A stretch of 14,140 nucleotides of DNA from SURF-32 sp964648365 (GTDB taxonomy: Bacteria > Planctomycetota > Phycisphaerae > UBA1845), in assembly GCA_964648365.1 (NCBI GenBank), contig CAZYLK010000167.1, positions 1 through 14,140 of the forward strand, in the 5' to 3' direction. Shown here in pieces: positions 12,669 through 14,140 of the stretch (positions within the stretch are counted from its first letter, which is position 1; every line of letters begins with the position of its first letter). Under the pieces are notes generated by a model, which was not told where the DNA came from, made no database searches, and worked only from the letters and a program-made list of their open reading frames with translations. Made by a program: the position numbers and the translations under genes.

Positions 12669-12905
12669 ATGGGTAAAGCTGAGATCATTTCCGAGTTGCC
12701 CTGTCTGACCGCGCAGGAGCGGGCAGAAGTGCGCGCCAAGCTTGATGAGCTGGCCGCCATGCCGGTCGCCTCGCCCGAGATGGTGGCACAGCGAAAGGCG
12801 GCCCTTCGCAAGCTGCGAGAGCTTGGCGGATTGAGTCAACACATCCCCGATCCCGTAGCCTGGCAGCGAGAGCTGCGCCAGGACCGCGGCCAGGATTGCC
12901 GCTAG
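12669..12905 (+). CDS. Antitoxin of a VapBC-type toxin-antitoxin pair
   Basis: 78 aa. ATG at 12669 begins MGKAEIISELPCLTAQERAEV; the longer open frame upstream is not protein-like. The first half is helical (TAQERAEVRAKLDELA, 15-30). The C-terminal IPDPVAWQRELRQDR (60-74) is the tail I recall in antitoxins paired with PIN toxins, where it wraps the nuclease and blocks its active site. A DNA-binding domain is not obvious in the N-terminus. The stop lies 18 bp before the toxin ATG, so the two are co-transcribed. With the toxin frameshifted, it may now be a free antitoxin. The identity rests on the tail and on the partner gene. Confidence 0.78.
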   Translation: MGKAEIISELPCLTAQERAEVRAKLDELAAMPVASPEMVAQRKAALRKLRELGGLSQHIPDPVAWQRELRQDRGQDCR

Positions 12906-12923
12906 GGCTAGCCGAGGCGCACA

Positions 12924-13300
12924 ATGCTCTGCGACAGCAACGGTCTCGTTTACGCGGCTGACCCGCGTGACGACCGTTGCGCCCCGTTCGTTGAGCGCGA
13001 CGATGCCGCCATTGCGAGCGTGTCACGAATTGAAGTATTGGGCTTTCCCGGATTCGGCAACCTGTCCCACGCACAGCAGCAGCGGCTGCTTGAGATGGTC
13101 GCGTCGATGTCGAACTGCAACTGGATCAACCGGTCATCGAGCGCGCCATCATCGTGCGGCAGCAGCGGCGAACGACTCCGTCCGACGCCGTGATCGCCGC
13201 CACCGCACTCGTGTACGACCGGCCCCTCGTGACGCGCAATACCGCCGACTTCCAGCACATCGCCGGCCTTCGGCTGATCAACCCCTTCGGCGACGAGTAG
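12924..13300 (+). pseudogene. VapC-type PIN-domain toxin, frameshifted
   Basis: A PIN ribonuclease, the toxin partner that cleaves RNA. ATG at 12924 has GAGG about 6 nt upstream. The first 62 residues (MLCDSNGLVYAAD…SRIEVLGF…LLEMVASM) carry the acidic residues D4 and E37. At about 13107-13109 the frame breaks. The rest continues one base earlier in phase, from 13109 to the TAG at 13300: VELQLDQPVIERAIIVRQQR, TTPSDAVIAATALVYD, RPLVTRNTADF, AGLRLINPF. This half carries the remaining acidic residues (TPSD and TADF). Joined, the product is about 125 aa, the family's usual length. As written, the original frame ends at 13193 with unrelated residues and lacks half the active site. A single missing base explains it: either true inactivation or a sequencing error. 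Confidence 0.85.
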
Positions 13301-13469
13301 GCAGTCTTCAATCGCGCGCGCAAGGCCACGATCCCGTAGCGGGCTGGTCGGTCAGTTCGCCAGCGTTCGTGGCGGCCGGCGAGACGAAGGCGAACGCCCG
13401 CCGCGACGCGTACGTGTCCGTCGCACGAGCCGCCCAAATATCCCCCGCCTGACTCGCGAATCCCCCGAG

Positions 13470-14140
13470 ATGACCGGAGAGGTGCCCGTCAACTCGCTGA
13501 GCCGGGGGCGCGTCATGCGCAGCCTGTCGTCGGGTCACTTCACCCTGGTCGAATCCCGCTATGCAGCGGGCGATGCGATTCCGCGGCACGCCCACGGCCA
13601 GTCGAAGATCAGTCTCGTCCTCGCCGGCGGTACGCAGGAGCGGCATCGCGGCGCGTCGGACTGCTACGGCCCCGGCTCGGCCGTGATCAAGCCGTGCGAC
13701 GCGGAGCACAGCAACGCGTTCGGCGACGCCGGGATGAGATCGCTGGTCATTTCGCGCCGCAGCGACGACTCGCAGGCGGGTCGGCAGTGGGACGCTTCGC
13801 TGGCGGGCTACCGCTGGCTGACCGGCGGGCCGCTGGTGCGTGCCTTATTCGGCGTCTATCACGCCGCGCGGCAGCCGCCGGGGCGCGACCGCGATCTGCT
13901 GATCGAAGAGCGCCTGGCCGCGGTCATGGCGGCGCTCGGCGCGTGTCCTGTCGCGCCGCCGCGGGCGCCCGAGTGGCTTGGGGCCGTGCGAGACCGCCTG
14001 TACGAACATGCGGTCGGCGTCGTCCCGGCCACCGGACTGGCCCAGGCCGTGGGGACGCACCCGGTCTACCTGGCGCGGGTGTTCCGCCGGCGCTACGGCT
14101 GCTGCATGTCGGAATATGTCCAGCGTATCCGCGTCGGCCG
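13470..14140 (+). CDS. AraC-family transcriptional regulator, partial
   Basis: 223 codons visible; the gene runs off the right edge. The N-terminal part (about 20-95) is a cupin-like sensing domain with PRHAHGQSKISLVLAGGTQE (38-57) and a downstream KPCDAEHSNAF; the His residues (H40, H42, H80) could bind metal or ligand. The C-terminal part begins an AraC helix-turn-helix: GLAQAVGTHPVYLARVFRR (189-207), RYGCCMSEYVQRIRV (208-222). The second helix-turn-helix is at the missing end. ATG at 13470 has no Shine-Dalgarno; ATG at 13515 is in frame and could be the start. It binds DNA in the cytoplasm; the inducer and targets are unknown. It stands 169 bp after the toxin remnant. Confidence 0.88.
   Translation, partial: MTGEVPVNSLSRGRVMRSLSSGHFTLVESRYAAGDAIPRHAHGQSKISLVLAGGTQERHRGASDCYGPGSAVIKPCDAEHSNAFGDAGMRSLVISRRSDDSQAGRQWDASLAGYRWLTGGPLVRALFGVYHAARQPPGRDRDLLIEERLAAVMAALGACPVAPPRAPEWLGAVRDRLYEHAVGVVPATGLAQAVGTHPVYLARVFRRRYGCCMSEYVQRIRVG

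Noticed and set aside
12967..13452. Plus-strand 161-codon frame overlapping the toxin
   Set aside because: It is the third frame of the toxin region; the PIN-domain residues lie in the other two frames.

Overview
The window is high-GC DNA that looks like a member of the Planctomycetota. The main grounds are an ECF sigma factor of the planctomycete-expanded 'Sig-70_X6' type (TIGR02999-like) overlapping a membrane Ser/Thr kinase with a very long WD40 tail. Further support comes from a secreted protein with the 'SWYTVDGGGG…LSGGFWPG' pattern, a secreted fibre-like protein with GIGT motifs, and dense small palindromic repeats. The assignment is inferred from family knowledge; no marker gene such as rRNA is present.

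Layout. (1) 1-206, minus strand: N-terminal fragment of an EcoRI-type adenine methyltransferase, cut by the window edge and with altered signature residues. (2) 559-4134, minus strand: a secretome block. A fibre-like protein (4134-2839) is followed 34 bp later by a secreted metzincin protease (2804-1314). After a palindromic-repeat array comes a small secreted protein (1065-559) with a likely terminator. (3) 4135-4573: a divergent control region with a promoter candidate and several strong hairpins. (4) 4574-8708, plus strand: ECF sigma factor and kinase-WD40 protein, overlapping by 8 nt. (5) 8832-9218, minus strand: acpS. (6) 9219-9833: a second palindromic-repeat array and a strong terminator. 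(7) 9834-10061, minus strand: a small lipoprotein. (8) 10484-11620, minus strand: citrate synthase with a downstream terminator-like hairpin and an upstream perfect palindrome. (9) 12117-12530, plus strand: a tandem-ACT protein. (10) 12669-13300, plus strand: a VapBC-type toxin-antitoxin pair whose PIN toxin is frameshifted. (11) 13470-14140, plus strand: an AraC-family regulator cut by the right edge.

How the parts work together. The sigma factor and kinase probably form one signalling unit: a sensor/effector kinase in the membrane and a dedicated transcription factor, translationally coupled. The fibre-like protein and the metzincin probably share a transcript and act outside the cytoplasm. 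AcpS (carrier-protein activation), citrate synthase (TCA entry) and the ACT protein (amino-acid sensing) are housekeeping or metabolic genes without obvious linkage to each other.

I found no complete undescribed system that I can defend. The most unusual signals are: a roughly 57-residue insert between the catalytic loop and DFG of the kinase, whose DNA carries period-8 repeats; two related palindromic-repeat arrays with compensatory stem changes; the palindrome replacing a conserved motif in the methyltransferase; and the frameshifted toxin.
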